A stretch of 46,631 nt of DNA from Granulicella sp. (GTDB lineage: Bacteria > Acidobacteriota > Terriglobia > Terriglobales > Acidobacteriaceae), in NCBI GenBank assembly GCA_027365345.1, contig DAHXNO010000183.1, positions 1 through 46,631 on the forward strand. The letters run 5' to 3'. The notes below the pieces were generated by a model that was not told the origin of the DNA, searched no databases, and was given only the letters and a program-made list of their open reading frames with translations. A program made the position numbers and the translations under genes. Below are positions 24,841 to 34,532 of this stretch, piece by piece; positions within the stretch are counted from its first letter, which is position 1; every line of letters begins with the position of its first letter.

Positions 24841-26889
24841 CTACATGGCAGCGGGCACGCCAATGCCCAGCCAGCCCAGCACCCGCACCAGATCTCTGCG
24901 GGCTACCGCGGCCGTGGCGAGAAGCAGAGTCTTCCGGGTGGGGTTCGTTTCCGTGAGTATGTGATGGCGATGGTAGAAGTTGTTGAACTGCTGCGCCAGG
25001 ACAAAGGCATAGCGCGCCAGGATGGCGGGCTCGGCTGCGGCGATGGCCTGTTCCAGCACCAGCGAGAGCCGTGATGCGGTAAGCCACACCTCCCAGATGC
25101 CGGCTCCCTCTTCCCCCTCCAGCAACGGCTCCAGATCCCGATTTGGATCCAGATTGGCCATGGCTTCCAGCGTATCCTGCTCCGCAACGCCCGCTTTGCG
25201 GAAGATGTTGGCGGCGCGGACAGCGGCGTACTGAGCATACGGACCCGTCTCTCCATCAAAGGCCAATGCGTCCTGGTAGTCGAACGCGATGACGGTGTTC
25301 CGGGTGAAGCGCAGTAGGAAGTAGCGCAGGGCTCCCACGCCGATGGTGTTGGCAATCTCGGCGCGCTCAGCCTCTTCGAGCTCCGGATGCCGCGCCTCGA
25401 CCTCAGCGCGGGCCGCCGCTATCATGCGGTCAATCAGGTCGTCTGCTTTGACGCCAAAGCCCTTGCGTCCGCTTACCTCAATAAAGTTCCGGGCCCGGTC
25501 TTCGTCGCTCAGAACGTATCCCAGGTCGAGAGCGGTGCGAGTGGTGAGCCCGACGAAGGCGTAGTTCAGGTGCGTGAAGGCCTCACTCTCCGCGGCAAAA
25601 CCCAGGGCGCGCAAAGACTCCTTCACCTGGGTCTGCGGATCATCCTGCCGCGAGTCGATCACATTGTAGATGGCATCGGCATGGCCAAAGCCACGAACGG
25701 GATGCGGGTCTGACGTTGAGGTTAGCTCTGAGCCGGGCCCTGCGTGGTGCATCGTGGAGATCCAGCAGGTATGCGTGGGGTAATCGCGGAATCTAGCGTA
25801 ACCAAAGTCCTTGCCCAGCAGACCGAACTTCCAAAGGTGATAGGCGATATCCTTGCCGACGTAGGTGACGGTCCCGTTGGAACGAATCAGGATCTTGGCG
25901 TCTTCATCCGGTCCGTCTGCGGAGAGTTGAACTCCGGCGGCAGCGGAGATCGCGCGCCGCATGACCCAGCAACCCTTGTTCTTGCCTTCGGTCTCCAGAT
26001 AGAGCACGCCGCGCTCCACCATCAGGGCGCGTGCTGTCTCCCAGAAGTGCAGGTGAAGGATCTCACTTTCGCGGGGCAGAAAATCATACTCGATGCCCAG
26101 ACGTTCCATGGTCTCCAGATGCCGCCGCAGCACGCCCGTGGCGATCAGGTCCGCGATCTCCGCGAGTTCATTTCCGCCGGCTTCAATCGCATGCAGTGTG
26201 TCCAGGCGAAGCTGGCGGCGTTCGGCCACTCGTGGAGGATCCGCCTGGTACCACTGGGAGACCTCGGCATAGAGGTCCCAGCAGGCATAGTCCAGCCGCG
26301 TTCCACTGCTGTGCAAGGCTTCCATCCAGTTGCGCACGCCGTCGAGCGACATCCCTCGCAACTGGGTGACGGCGACGACGATATCGGCAACCTGTACGCC
26401 GGTGTTGTCGATGTAATTCTGTACGCCGGTCTCCCAGCCCGGCTTGTACTCATCTTTCCGGAGCATGCGTGCAAAGCTGTCGCCCAGGATTGCGTTGCGC
26501 AGGTGTCCTACATGAGCCGCCTTGTTGGGATTGATGCTGGTATGCTCCACCAGCCGGAATCCGCTACCGCCCACCATGGAGTGTTCATCGGCGGCCATGT
26601 GCTGCACCATGGAAGGACGGTCCAGTTTCAGATTCAGATAGCCAGCGCCGGCGATCTCCACACTGGCAATTCCAGGGGTCTCGGCCAAGGCAGCCTGCAG
26701 CTCCTGGGCAATGATGCGCGGAGCTTTTTTCAGTCGTTTGGCCAGCTCGAAGGCGAGCGGAAGCGCAATCTCTCCCAACTCGATTCTGGGGGGCAGCTCC
26801 ATGGCGAGATTCCCCGGCACAATCTCATAGCGCTCCTTCAAGAGCAACTCAATGCTGGTTTGCAACTGCAACTGCAAGATCCGATACAT
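24841..26889 (-). CDS. argS: Arginyl-tRNA synthetase
   Basis: A 682-residue class I aminoacyl-tRNA synthetase that charges tRNA-Arg. An N-terminal Arg-specific domain (ELGEIALPLAFELAKRLKKAP) precedes the HIGH motif, here HVGH at 126-129 (NPNKAAHVGHLRNAILGDS). The KMSKS position has GRKGFGVKADDLID, as in many bacterial ArgS that lack a classical KMSK lysine. A DALR anticodon-binding domain ends the protein (QFNNFYHRHHILTE). It is about 100 residues longer than typical ArgS because of insertions in the catalytic half (for example around GPGSELTSTSDPHPVRGFG). It is convergent with the GH28 gene and lies 73 bp after the flippase-like gene. Confidence 0.95.
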   Translation of the reverse strand: MYRILQLQLQTSIELLLKERYEIVPGNLAMELPPRIELGEIALPLAFELAKRLKKAPRIIAQELQAALAETPGIASVEIAGAGYLNLKLDRPSMVQHMAADEHSMVGGSGFRLVEHTSINPNKAAHVGHLRNAILGDSFARMLRKDEYKPGWETGVQNYIDNTGVQVADIVVAVTQLRGMSLDGVRNWMEALHSSGTRLDYACWDLYAEVSQWYQADPPRVAERRQLRLDTLHAIEAGGNELAEIADLIATGVLRRHLETMERLGIEYDFLPRESEILHLHFWETARALMVERGVLYLETEGKNKGCWVMRRAISAAAGVQLSADGPDEDAKILIRSNGTVTYVGKDIAYHLWKFGLLGKDFGYARFRDYPTHTCWISTMHHAGPGSELTSTSDPHPVRGFGHADAIYNVIDSRQDDPQTQVKESLRALGFAAESEAFTHLNYAFVGLTTRTALDLGYVLSDEDRARNFIEVSGRKGFGVKADDLIDRMIAAARAEVEARHPELEEAERAEIANTIGVGALRYFLLRFTRNTVIAFDYQDALAFDGETGPYAQYAAVRAANIFRKAGVAEQDTLEAMANLDPNRDLEPLLEGEEGAGIWEVWLTASRLSLVLEQAIAAAEPAILARYAFVLAQQFNNFYHRHHILTETNPTRKTLLLATAAVARRDLVRVLGWLGIGVPAAM

Positions 26890-26962
26890 GCGTCTTCTTT
26901 CCTGATTTTGAATTCCCGACTCTGCATTCTGGCGCTGCGATCTCGGACTGTGCGTTCTGGCT

Positions 26963-28102
26963 TCAGGGCATCTCTACTGGCAGGGTCTCAATCTCTTCCA
27001 GCAGCGGCTTACGCCGCGCACGGTGCAGCCGGTGCGCGAGGAACAAGCCTCCGCCTACACCGGTAATGGAGACCAGCAGCCAGAAGTGGATGAGGAGTCC
27101 AAACAGCAGGGCAGAGGAGGGTGCAACACCGTGTATCATCAGCGCGCCCTTGCAGGCCCACTCAAACGGGCCAATGCCACCAGGGGCGCTCGGCACCAGA
27201 AAGGCAAAGTTGGCCAGCGATACTGCCTGCAGGGGAGCTCCCCAATCCAGCCGCGTTCCAAGCTCCGTTCTGATGCCGATCATCTGCATGGCAGAGAAGT
27301 AGAGAAAGCTCTCGCTTAACCAGATCACCAGGCTCTGGACAAAGAGCCAGACCATACCCAGCATGCCGATCTGGCGGATAGCGTCCAGCGCCAGCAGCAA
27401 CCAGTGTTCAATCTTGTGGAGTTTGGCGAGGCTGGGAGGGAGCTTGGCAAAGATTGCTTTGATGGGCCGCACCAAGGCCCGCGAGCCGACGATCATCACC
27501 ATCAACCCCGCGCCGGAGAGCAACAGGAGTATCTTCACCAAAATCCGGGTCTTGGGCGGCAGCCCCCTGCCGGTGTGTACGGTGACCACCAGCAGTACGA
27601 CGAGGGTAAATACGTCCAGAAGCTTCTCCAGGATCACCGTGCTGAGGATGACGGAGGGAGATGCGTTGAGGTCCGGCGCATAGGTGAAGATGCGCATCAG
27701 GTCGCCGATACGCAGGGGCAGGATGTTATTTGCGGCCAATGAGGTCATGAGCACGCGAAAGCAGGTGGAGAACTTTGATCCGGCGCTGCGCATCATCAGC
27801 CACCAGCGATAGGATCGCAGCCCATAGCTCATGCAGGTTCCCGCCAACAACCCGATGATCCACAGCGGCGCTACCAGGCGGATGCTCTCCAGCGCAGCCA
27901 GCTTGAAGCCGCGGAAGGTCCACCACAGAAAAAACGCGCTGATCGCCAGCCCGGGCAGGATCTTGAGCAGATTGACGTGATGTTCGCTTGGCGCAGATGG
28001 CGTTTCATGCGGAGCATACGGCTCAGCCTGAGTCTGGCGAGCTTGAGGGAGCTCGTCGATTCGGCTGCTTCCGCCCAGAACTTCTGGTTGATGTTCGCTC
28101 AT
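26963..28102 (-). CDS. Multipass membrane protein of the LPG-synthase TM / flippase-like family
   Basis: A 379-residue integral membrane protein. A polar N-terminus of ~45 residues is followed by about eight transmembrane helices (LLKILPGLAISAFFLWWTF, LWIIGLLAGTCMSYGLRSYR). Motifs typical of the family include LRSYRWWLMMRS, ANNILPLRIGDLMRIF and VPSAPGGIGPFEWACKGAL. The PGGIGxFE segment is the family signature. Members move or modify lipid-linked substrates, or are of unknown role. The ATG at 28102 is the first near a plausible start; a longer frame to 28285 runs into the divergent promoter region. It precedes argS by 73 bp on the same strand and is divergent from another membrane protein gene. 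Confidence 0.85.
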   Translation of the reverse strand: MSEHQPEVLGGSSRIDELPQARQTQAEPYAPHETPSAPSEHHVNLLKILPGLAISAFFLWWTFRGFKLAALESIRLVAPLWIIGLLAGTCMSYGLRSYRWWLMMRSAGSKFSTCFRVLMTSLAANNILPLRIGDLMRIFTYAPDLNASPSVILSTVILEKLLDVFTLVVLLVVTVHTGRGLPPKTRILVKILLLLSGAGLMVMIVGSRALVRPIKAIFAKLPPSLAKLHKIEHWLLLALDAIRQIGMLGMVWLFVQSLVIWLSESFLYFSAMQMIGIRTELGTRLDWGAPLQAVSLANFAFLVPSAPGGIGPFEWACKGALMIHGVAPSSALLFGLLIHFWLLVSITGVGGGLFLAHRLHRARRKPLLEEIETLPVEMP

Positions 28103-28241
28103 TGGCCCAACTTCGGTCTGATGGATTGGCTCAACGGATGCTTGGACTGATGGCCGCAACAGGGGGCAGACCCAAGGATGGATAGCTTTGCCTGTCAGCC
28201 AGTCTGTATTGTATCGTCCGGCAGCGTCTACACTAGAACGC

Positions 28242-29897
28242 ATGCAATTCGCAGAGGCGGCCGGTATGGCCCATCTTCCCGGCACGCGAACAGGAGAGCA
28301 AACCGCAGCGCGAGATCCATCTCAGCACTCGGCGAGCCGCTCTTTCTGGGCGATTTTACTCGCGTTGCTCACTCTGGTTACGCTGCTGATCAACGGCTAC
28401 CACCCGTTGTCGGAAGACGGTGGCCTCTATGTCGCCGGGGTCCAGCTTACCTTGGACCCATCTCTGTTTCCGCATTACCGGGTCTTCGTCAGCGAGCACC
28501 TTGGCTTCTCTGTCTTTGCTCCTGTATTTGCATTCGTGGTGCGGCATACTCATCTTTCTTTGGACTGGGTGCTGATGCTGGCCGACCTGTTCAGCATCTG
28601 GCTGACGCTTTATGCTGGGCTGCGCATTCTGCGGTGCGTGATAGCCGATCCAGTGGCGCAGTTTGCAGGGCTCTGTCTTTTGTCTGCCTTCTGGTGCTTG
28701 CCTATTGCAGGCACATCTCTGCTGTTGATGGACCCCTATGTGACGGCACGCAGCTTCTCGACGCCGCTCTCGTTGCTGGCGCTGGCCTACGCGCTCAATT
28801 TCGACCCCTATGACGGAGGTGCGGTTCGCCCGATTCTGTGGTCGGTGGTCTTGCTCGCCTTGGCTGCAGCCCTGCATCCGCTAATGGCGGCCTATGCGTT
28901 CGGGTTCCTTGTTGTTCTGGGGGTGACTCGCTTGCGGCGGCGCTACCTGGGCTATACGGTCCTGGCGGGCTCTGCGCTTTTGCTGGCCGGCGCCATGCAT
29001 CTCTTTGCGCCGCCTGAATCGCCTGCCCTGCTGGCTGCGGAGAGGTCGCGTTACTACTGGTTTCTCTCCCAATGGCACTGGTATGAGTTGCTGGGCCTGG
29101 TGGGTCCTCTGGCAGTTCTAGGGCTGTTGCTCACCCGTTACCGCAAGCAATCCGATCCCTGGAATCAAACGGCGCAGGCTCTCTGCCGCGCTGGGATTGC
29201 CCTGGGATGCATCGCCACGACGGCAGCAATGCTCTTTGCCCAGGAGGGAAGCCAGACCCACCTGGTAGCGCGGATGCAGCCGCTCCGCGTTTATCTGATG
29301 ATCTATGCGGTGATGGCCCTGCTGCTGGGCTCCACGCTTGCCGACATGGCGATGGCAGTCTACCGCCGAGCGCGTTCCGGCCTAATGCGGTCTTTGCTGG
29401 TGATAGCACCGGTTGCAGCGCTGATGGGTTTGGCAGGAGTTATGTTCTACGTGCAGCGCCAGACGTACCCAGCGTCTGAGCCTATCGAGTTTCCGTGGCT
29501 GGCCAGGGCGAATCCCAATCCGTGGCTGCGCGCCTTCTTCTGGTGCCGCAGAAACACTCCGCCCGACGCTCTGTTTGCCTTGGATACGAAGTATGTGAAC
29601 GAGGAAGGAGAAGACGCGCAGACATTCCGTCCCGCAGCTCTGCGCAGCGCTGTGCCGGACTACTCCAAGGACGGTGGAGAAGCGGCTATCACGCCCCGGC
29701 TGGCGGACCAATGGCTGCAGGGTGCCGACGCCCAAGTCCATCTGTCCACCGAAACCGATGCTGAGCGCGATGCTCGATTGCTTCCGCTGGGGGTTACCTG
29801 GATGGTCCTGCACGCCTCGGCTTCGACGGCGTATCCGTGCCCGTACAACAACGGCGTGGTGAAAGTGTGCCGACTTGCTCCGGCGCAGCAGAGATAA
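28242..29897 (+). CDS. Multipass integral membrane protein of unknown function
   Basis: A 551-residue protein with about ten to twelve transmembrane helices. The first (ILLALLTLVTLLINGYH) is followed by PLSEDGGLYVAGVQLTLDP and HYRVFVSEHLGFSVFAP, a loop arrangement like that of GT-C-type glycosyltransferases acting on lipid-linked sugars. A soluble C-terminal part contains WFRRNTPPDALFA-like sequence (WCRRNTPPDALFALDTKYVN), also common in such proteins. I do not recognise a named family. The ATG at 28242 is preferred; GTG/TTG starts further upstream and an ATG at 28266 are possible. It is divergent from the flippase-like gene, which hints at a joint envelope-lipid or polysaccharide role. Confidence 0.75.
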   Translation: MQFAEAAGMAHLPGTRTGEQTAARDPSQHSASRSFWAILLALLTLVTLLINGYHPLSEDGGLYVAGVQLTLDPSLFPHYRVFVSEHLGFSVFAPVFAFVVRHTHLSLDWVLMLADLFSIWLTLYAGLRILRCVIADPVAQFAGLCLLSAFWCLPIAGTSLLLMDPYVTARSFSTPLSLLALAYALNFDPYDGGAVRPILWSVVLLALAAALHPLMAAYAFGFLVVLGVTRLRRRYLGYTVLAGSALLLAGAMHLFAPPESPALLAAERSRYYWFLSQWHWYELLGLVGPLAVLGLLLTRYRKQSDPWNQTAQALCRAGIALGCIATTAAMLFAQEGSQTHLVARMQPLRVYLMIYAVMALLLGSTLADMAMAVYRRARSGLMRSLLVIAPVAALMGLAGVMFYVQRQTYPASEPIEFPWLARANPNPWLRAFFWCRRNTPPDALFALDTKYVNEEGEDAQTFRPAALRSAVPDYSKDGGEAAITPRLADQWLQGADAQVHLSTETDAERDARLLPLGVTWMVLHASASTAYPCPYNNGVVKVCRLAPAQQR

Positions 29898-29964
29898 TGG
29901 CCCTTGCGGCGGGGTTTTGGGGCGAGATTCCTCTACATGATCCGTGCTAACTTAGATGAGGAGC

Positions 29965-30040
29965 GAGCGGGTAGCTCAGTTGGTAGAGCATCGCCCTTTT
30001 AAGGCGTTGGTCCTGGGTTCGAGCCCCAGCCCGCTCACCA
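29965..30040 (+). tRNA. tRNA-Lys (anticodon TTT)
   Basis: A complete 76-base cloverleaf: acceptor GAGCGGG pairs with CCCGCTC, D-arm GCTC/GAGC, anticodon loop CTTTTAA with anticodon TTT, T-arm CTGGG-TTCGAGC-CCCAG, encoded CCA. The closing anticodon-stem pair is T-T, often seen. It reads AAA/AAG codons. Open frames crossing it are chance. Confidence 0.97.
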
Positions 30041-30266
30041 TAGATTTCCTCCACAGCGGAAGAGTTTGAAGGGGCCAGCACACGAACAGGGCATGGTGAA
30101 TTGCGAAGCGGCTCTGTCCCTTTCTGTTCTGGCTGCTTGTCTGCGAAGCAGGAACGCAAAGCACCTGGGGTCTTGCGGAGATTGGGTTGCGTGAGATTTG
30201 AGAGGTCCCGCGAGTATCCGGCATGGAAGCTGGCTGCGACAGCGCTAGGTCCACGGGCTTACCTTG

Positions 30267-32762
30267 CTAGAAGAGTCGGCTGAATAGGCTCTTGTGACCG
30301 CTCTTATTGGCCTTCGAGCTGATCAGCCGAATGCGCGCAGTAAAGGCTCGGCCCATGGGTTCGGTGGGAATGCCAAAAGCCGGGGAGTCAACGTTGTTGT
30401 TGATCACGGTGGGATTCTCCCGGTTGGTGATGTTTTCCACGAAGCCGCGCAGGCCAAAGTAGTCGCCGCCAAGATGAAACTTCCACTCCACGCCGGGGCT
30501 GAAAGAGATATAGACGGGGAAGTTATACGAGTTTGGTTTACCTTGCACCACCTGGTTCGCGTTGATGGCCGTGTAGGGAAAGCCGGTACGGTAGTCAAGG
30601 GCGTAGACGAAATCCCACTCTTTGAGGAATGTGGGTAACCATCCCCAGGAAAGAATGCGGTTGGGAACGTTCCATGCCTCGGGGCCTGGCTGCTGCGGGC
30701 CCAGTTCGCCCAAAGACGGTGAATAGCTGACGGCGGCGTTGGTGGTGGCCTCTGAGCGCGTGTAGGCTCCATCGAGAACGTAGCCGCCACGGAAGTTGTG
30801 GCGCAAGCTGACGGTGACGGCGTGATAGTCCGAGGTGCGCTGGTTGGTCAGCAGGTAGTTGCCAGAGTAGTGGGGTAGATTCTGGTCCGCGAAGACCAGG
30901 AAGTCACTTCCGGTCTTTTGCATGTAACTCAGGGTGGCGAAGGTAGAACCGGGCAGCTTCTGCTCAATTTCTGCGCTCCAGTTGATGACACGCGGGGCGC
31001 GGAGAAGATGGTAATCCACGGAGAAGGTGGTGAGCAGCGGAGGGCTGACGGGGGTAACGCCATCGGCGGCGTAATAGGTGTCGTAGCGCGGGCCCTCGAG
31101 GGCCTCCTCGATGTACTCCAGTTGGGTGTGTTCGTAGTAGACGCCGATGCCGCCGGAGATTTTGGTAGAGGGAACTTTGCCCGGTGCGAAGACCGCGGCG
31201 ATGCGTGGAGAGTAGAGCGGGCGGCGCACGATCTCGTCCCAGTCGAAGCGCAGGCCGGGTTCGAAGGATAGGCCGTGCGAAAACTGCCAGTGGTCCTGGG
31301 CGTATCCGGAGTAATCGGCGTTCTCACGCTGGAAGGGAGGGGTTGCGGGGAAGGTGCTTTGGCGAAGCAGTGTGCCATTCTCGCGGAGATAGCTGATGGG
31401 AGTGTTGAAGAAGCGCTGGCCAAAGGTAATCTGATCGAAGTCCAGGCCGAATTGGAGCTCATGCTTACCCATCCATTTGCGCGGGTTGAGATAGAGGGTG
31501 AGGTTTTCTTGATTGCGGCTGGAGAGGTCAGTGAGGCTCTGAAAGTAGCTGCCTTCGGAGACATCGGGAGTGAGTTGGTAGGGTGCGTCACCGTTGGGCC
31601 GCGAACCGTTGTGGATGCGGGTGGAGGCAACGGAGATCTGCAACAAGGTTCCATTGGAGAAGAGTTGCTGGTCGCGAATGTAGGGCATCCAGGCAACAGT
31701 GTCCGTTTTGGTGGTGCTGGCCTGCGGAATAAGGGTGGAGAGCCCGTTGTACTTGGAGTAAGCGTCGTTGAACAGCACGGAGAGGAAGAGATTGTTGCGT
31801 GGCGTCAGATTGAACTGGAATCGGGCCAGGTCGCTCTCCATCCAAAGGGGATCGGTGTCTGCATTGGAGGGAAGGCCCCTGGTGTAGCCGCTGGAGTACT
31901 CCATATCAAAGCCGTTGAAGAACCAGGAGTGATTCTTGCGGATGGGACCGGAGAGGGTGACCCGAGGTATGAACTTGTCGAAGTGGATGCCGTTGTTGTC
32001 CAGATAGGATGGGATGAAGTCGGTGGCGTTGAAGCGCAGGTGGTTGTCGCCCATGCCGCTGGAGAAAGCGATGACGCCTCCGGTGGCGCGTCCGTACTGG
32101 ACGGGATATCGAGTGCTGTCGATGACGAGGTTGCGGACGGCATCCGTGCTGACGTGGAGGGAAAGGTCGCCGGTGTCAGGAGAGCGGAGGTCGAAGCCGT
32201 CGAGTTCGTCAAGTGTGGCGTATGTAGGGGAGCCGGCAATGTGCGCCTGGCCTGAGTCATCCTGGATTACGCCGGGGTTGTAGGGAAAGATATCCTGAAT
32301 GTCCCGATCGACGATGTAGGGGATGTTGACGATCTCCGGCGTGCTCATGGTGGAAGCGTCAGAGAACTGGCGGGGATTGATGGTGGGGTTGGAGTCGGTG
32401 ACGTTGACCTGCTGGCGGACCATCTGCTCATGGGCCAGTATGATTTGGATCTCAGGGACGGTGGGATCGAGGTTGCCCTGAATGGTCTGGTAGAAGCCTT
32501 GCTTAGCGGCATGGACTTGGTAGGGGGCTTTGGAAACCAGAAACAGGTCTGCGTGGCCGACTCGGTCGGTTGAAAGCTCGATAGGCGGCTGACCCGGTTG
32601 GGTGATGGTGATGGCGGCGCCTGGAACGACGACTCCGTTTTCGTCCAGTACGGTGATGAGGATATGGAAAGAAGGGGCCTGCGCGCGGACAAGATGGGGA
32701 TGGACAAGGCAAAGAATGGCGAGCAGTGAGAGTAAGGTGCGCGTTGGCGATTGCAGGCGCAT
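30267..32762 (-). CDS. Oar-like TonB-dependent outer-membrane receptor with N-terminal regulatory-like domain
   Basis: An 831-residue outer-membrane protein. A signal peptide (TRTLLSLLAILCLVHPHLVRAQ) is followed by a carboxypeptidase-regulatory-like/CNA-B-type beta-sandwich (DENGVVVPGAAITITQPGQP), a plug region (PEIVNIPYIVDRDIQDIFPY, YPVQYGRATGGVIAFSSG) and a ~500-residue beta-barrel ending in F, the usual outer-membrane insertion signal. Such receptors are abundant in Acidobacteriota and are thought to take up complex polymers or peptides using TonB energy. I set the ATG at 32762, at the signal peptide; the frame stays open to 33191 only because it runs through the 18-bp minisatellite. It is divergent from cydA. 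Confidence 0.9.
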   Translation of the reverse strand: MRLQSPTRTLLSLLAILCLVHPHLVRAQAPSFHILITVLDENGVVVPGAAITITQPGQPPIELSTDRVGHADLFLVSKAPYQVHAAKQGFYQTIQGNLDPTVPEIQIILAHEQMVRQQVNVTDSNPTINPRQFSDASTMSTPEIVNIPYIVDRDIQDIFPYNPGVIQDDSGQAHIAGSPTYATLDELDGFDLRSPDTGDLSLHVSTDAVRNLVIDSTRYPVQYGRATGGVIAFSSGMGDNHLRFNATDFIPSYLDNNGIHFDKFIPRVTLSGPIRKNHSWFFNGFDMEYSSGYTRGLPSNADTDPLWMESDLARFQFNLTPRNNLFLSVLFNDAYSKYNGLSTLIPQASTTKTDTVAWMPYIRDQQLFSNGTLLQISVASTRIHNGSRPNGDAPYQLTPDVSEGSYFQSLTDLSSRNQENLTLYLNPRKWMGKHELQFGLDFDQITFGQRFFNTPISYLRENGTLLRQSTFPATPPFQRENADYSGYAQDHWQFSHGLSFEPGLRFDWDEIVRRPLYSPRIAAVFAPGKVPSTKISGGIGVYYEHTQLEYIEEALEGPRYDTYYAADGVTPVSPPLLTTFSVDYHLLRAPRVINWSAEIEQKLPGSTFATLSYMQKTGSDFLVFADQNLPHYSGNYLLTNQRTSDYHAVTVSLRHNFRGGYVLDGAYTRSEATTNAAVSYSPSLGELGPQQPGPEAWNVPNRILSWGWLPTFLKEWDFVYALDYRTGFPYTAINANQVVQGKPNSYNFPVYISFSPGVEWKFHLGGDYFGLRGFVENITNRENPTVINNNVDSPAFGIPTEPMGRAFTARIRLISSKANKSGHKSLFSRLF

Positions 32763-33137
32763 GTAAACCTTTAGACGATCATAGTGGAACGAGGAAAGGT
32801 AGGTTAGGCCGTTCGGAGGCGCGATCCGTCTTGCTCCACCGCGCGGGGGATCTACGCTGTGAGCCGGGGATGGAGGGAATTGGTGTGGCAAAAGCAGCGC
32901 AGTAGAAGGCAACAGGAGGCGTCCGTTTACAGCACGCAAAGGCTTTGCGCAAAGGTGTGCGCAATGTAAAATGGGGTGTATCATCCACAAGAAGAACAGG
33001 ATCCACGAGAAGAACAGGATCCCCAAGAAGAACAGGATCCACGAGAAGAACAGGATCCACGAGAAGAACAGGATCCACGAGAAGAACAGGATCCACAAGA
33101 AGAACATGGTAGCCTTGTAGGCCCGAGGGAGCGATCG
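32763..33137. other. Divergent intergenic region between TonB receptor and cydA
   Basis: Contains the 18-bp minisatellite at 32983-33108 (separate entry). The remainder, 32763-32982, is GC-rich with no strong promoter pair that I can call. Because the array lies 30-155 bp upstream of the cydA ATG and 221 bp upstream of the receptor ATG, its copy number could alter promoter spacing; this is inference. Confidence 0.6.
32983..33108. repeat. 18-bp minisatellite, seven copies (ATCCACGAGAAGAACAGG)
   Basis: Seven head-to-tail 18-bp units with only a few changes: A for G at position 7 in copies 1, 3 and 7, CC for AC at position 5 in copy 3, and TG at the end of copy 7. The period is a multiple of three and has no stop in several frames, so open frames extend through it into both flanking genes on opposite strands. 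It is not a CRISPR array: there are no spacers. Copy-number change by slippage is likely. Confidence 0.95.
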
Positions 33138-34481
33138 ATGGACGCACTTACGATGCACCGGCTTCAGTTCGCATTCACCATAACGTTTCACTACCTGTTC
33201 CCTCAGCTCACGATGGGCCTTGCGCTGTTGATCGTGATTTTGAAGACGATGGCGTTGCGTACAAAGAACGAACGGTACGACGATGCGGCTCGGTTCTGGG
33301 CGAAGATCTTTGGTGTGAACTTTCTGCTGGGCGTTGTCACCGGCATCCCGATGGAGTTTCAGTTCGGCACCAACTGGTCAGAGTTCTCGCGGCTGGTGGG
33401 AGGGATCATCGGACAGCCGCTGGCGATGGAAGGTGTCTTCTCATTCTTCCTGGAGTCAGCCTTTCTGGGAATGTTTTTATTTGCGGAGAAGCGTCTTTCG
33501 CGATTGGCGCACTGGGGAGCGGCCTTCATGGTCTTTCTGGGGTCATGGCTCTCCGGCTTCTTCATCATCGCGACCGATGCGTGGATGCAGCACCCGGTGG
33601 CGTACCAGCTCATGCCGGATGGCACCTACCAGGTGACCAGCTTCCTGGGGTTGATGATGAATCCCTGGGCCTGGATCCAGTATGCGCATAACGAGTGCGG
33701 GGCGGTGGTGACGGGAGTTTTTGTGATGTCGGCAGTGGGCGCTCTGTACGTTCTGCGAGACGGGAAGAGTGAGCAGGGGCGGATCTTTCTACGCCTTGGC
33801 GTGACGGCGGGAGTGATCGCCTGCATCCTGCAGATCTTTCCCACGGGCGATCTGCATGGCAAGTATGTGGCCCACCATCAGCCGATTGCGATGGCTGCGA
33901 TGGAGGGTCTGTTCCACTCTGAAAAGGGGGCTCCGATTGTGCTCATCGGGCAGCCGAATATGCAACAGCAGACGATCGACAATCCGATCGCTGTGAACAA
34001 AGTGCTGAGCTTTTTGATCTATGGGACCACAGCCGCTGAGGTAAGCGGGCTGGATGCGTATCCGAAAGATCTGTGGCCGACTACGCTGCCGTTGTTGTTC
34101 TACGCGTATCACATCATGGCAGGGCTGGGAACGTACTTTGTGCTGTTGATGGGAGTGGCGGCTTTTCTTTTGTGGCGGGGCAGACTGTTTACGACGCGCT
34201 GGGTTTTATGGCCGCTCCTGCTCAGCTTCCCGCTGCCGTACATAGCCAATATCGCGGGATGGATGACTGCGGAGATTGGAAGGCAGCCTTGGCTGGTGTA
34301 CAACTTGATCCGGACCGCGAATGGATACTCTCGCGAGGTGGGCGCATCGACGACCTTGTTTACCCTGCTGGGCTTTATGGGGATGTACGCGGTTCTGTCC
34401 GTTCTGTGGATCGTGCTGGTATATCGCATTGTCGAAGATGGCCCTGGTGCGCCGATGGAGCATGCCGCGGGAAGAGCTTAG
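33138..34481 (+). CDS. cydA: Cytochrome bd ubiquinol oxidase subunit I
   Basis: A 447-residue membrane subunit of the high-affinity bd-type terminal oxidase, which reduces O2 to water with quinol. H18 (TITFHYLFPQLTMG) is the conserved haem ligand near the N-terminus. Family motifs include GIPMEFQFGTNWSEFS, ATDAWMQHPVAYQ and GRQPWLVYNLIRT (G381-W385). About nine transmembrane helices are expected. The length fits the short Q-loop form. I use the ATG at 33138, with GAGGGAG six bases upstream; the frame runs further upstream through the minisatellite but that extension (DPREEQ repeats) is not typical of CydA. cydB follows after 51 bp. Confidence 0.95.
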   Translation: MDALTMHRLQFAFTITFHYLFPQLTMGLALLIVILKTMALRTKNERYDDAARFWAKIFGVNFLLGVVTGIPMEFQFGTNWSEFSRLVGGIIGQPLAMEGVFSFFLESAFLGMFLFAEKRLSRLAHWGAAFMVFLGSWLSGFFIIATDAWMQHPVAYQLMPDGTYQVTSFLGLMMNPWAWIQYAHNECGAVVTGVFVMSAVGALYVLRDGKSEQGRIFLRLGVTAGVIACILQIFPTGDLHGKYVAHHQPIAMAAMEGLFHSEKGAPIVLIGQPNMQQQTIDNPIAVNKVLSFLIYGTTAAEVSGLDAYPKDLWPTTLPLLFYAYHIMAGLGTYFVLLMGVAAFLLWRGRLFTTRWVLWPLLLSFPLPYIANIAGWMTAEIGRQPWLVYNLIRTANGYSREVGASTTLFTLLGFMGMYAVLSVLWIVLVYRIVEDGPGAPMEHAAGRA

Positions 34482-34532
34482 ACGAATTCCAGGGAGCAAA
34501 GGCTCAAAACAGGAACGTAGAGGAGGTTGGGG

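Noticed and set aside
32983-33108. CRISPR array
   Set aside because: The units are directly joined with no spacers, and no cas genes are present.
32976-33137. N-terminal extension of CydA with acidic repeats
   Set aside because: CydA normally starts just before the LQFAFT helix, and a strong ribosome site precedes the ATG at 33138.
32763-33191. N-terminal extension of the TonB receptor with repeated hydrophobic segments
   Set aside because: The repeats are the antisense reading of the minisatellite. A normal signal peptide starts at 32762.
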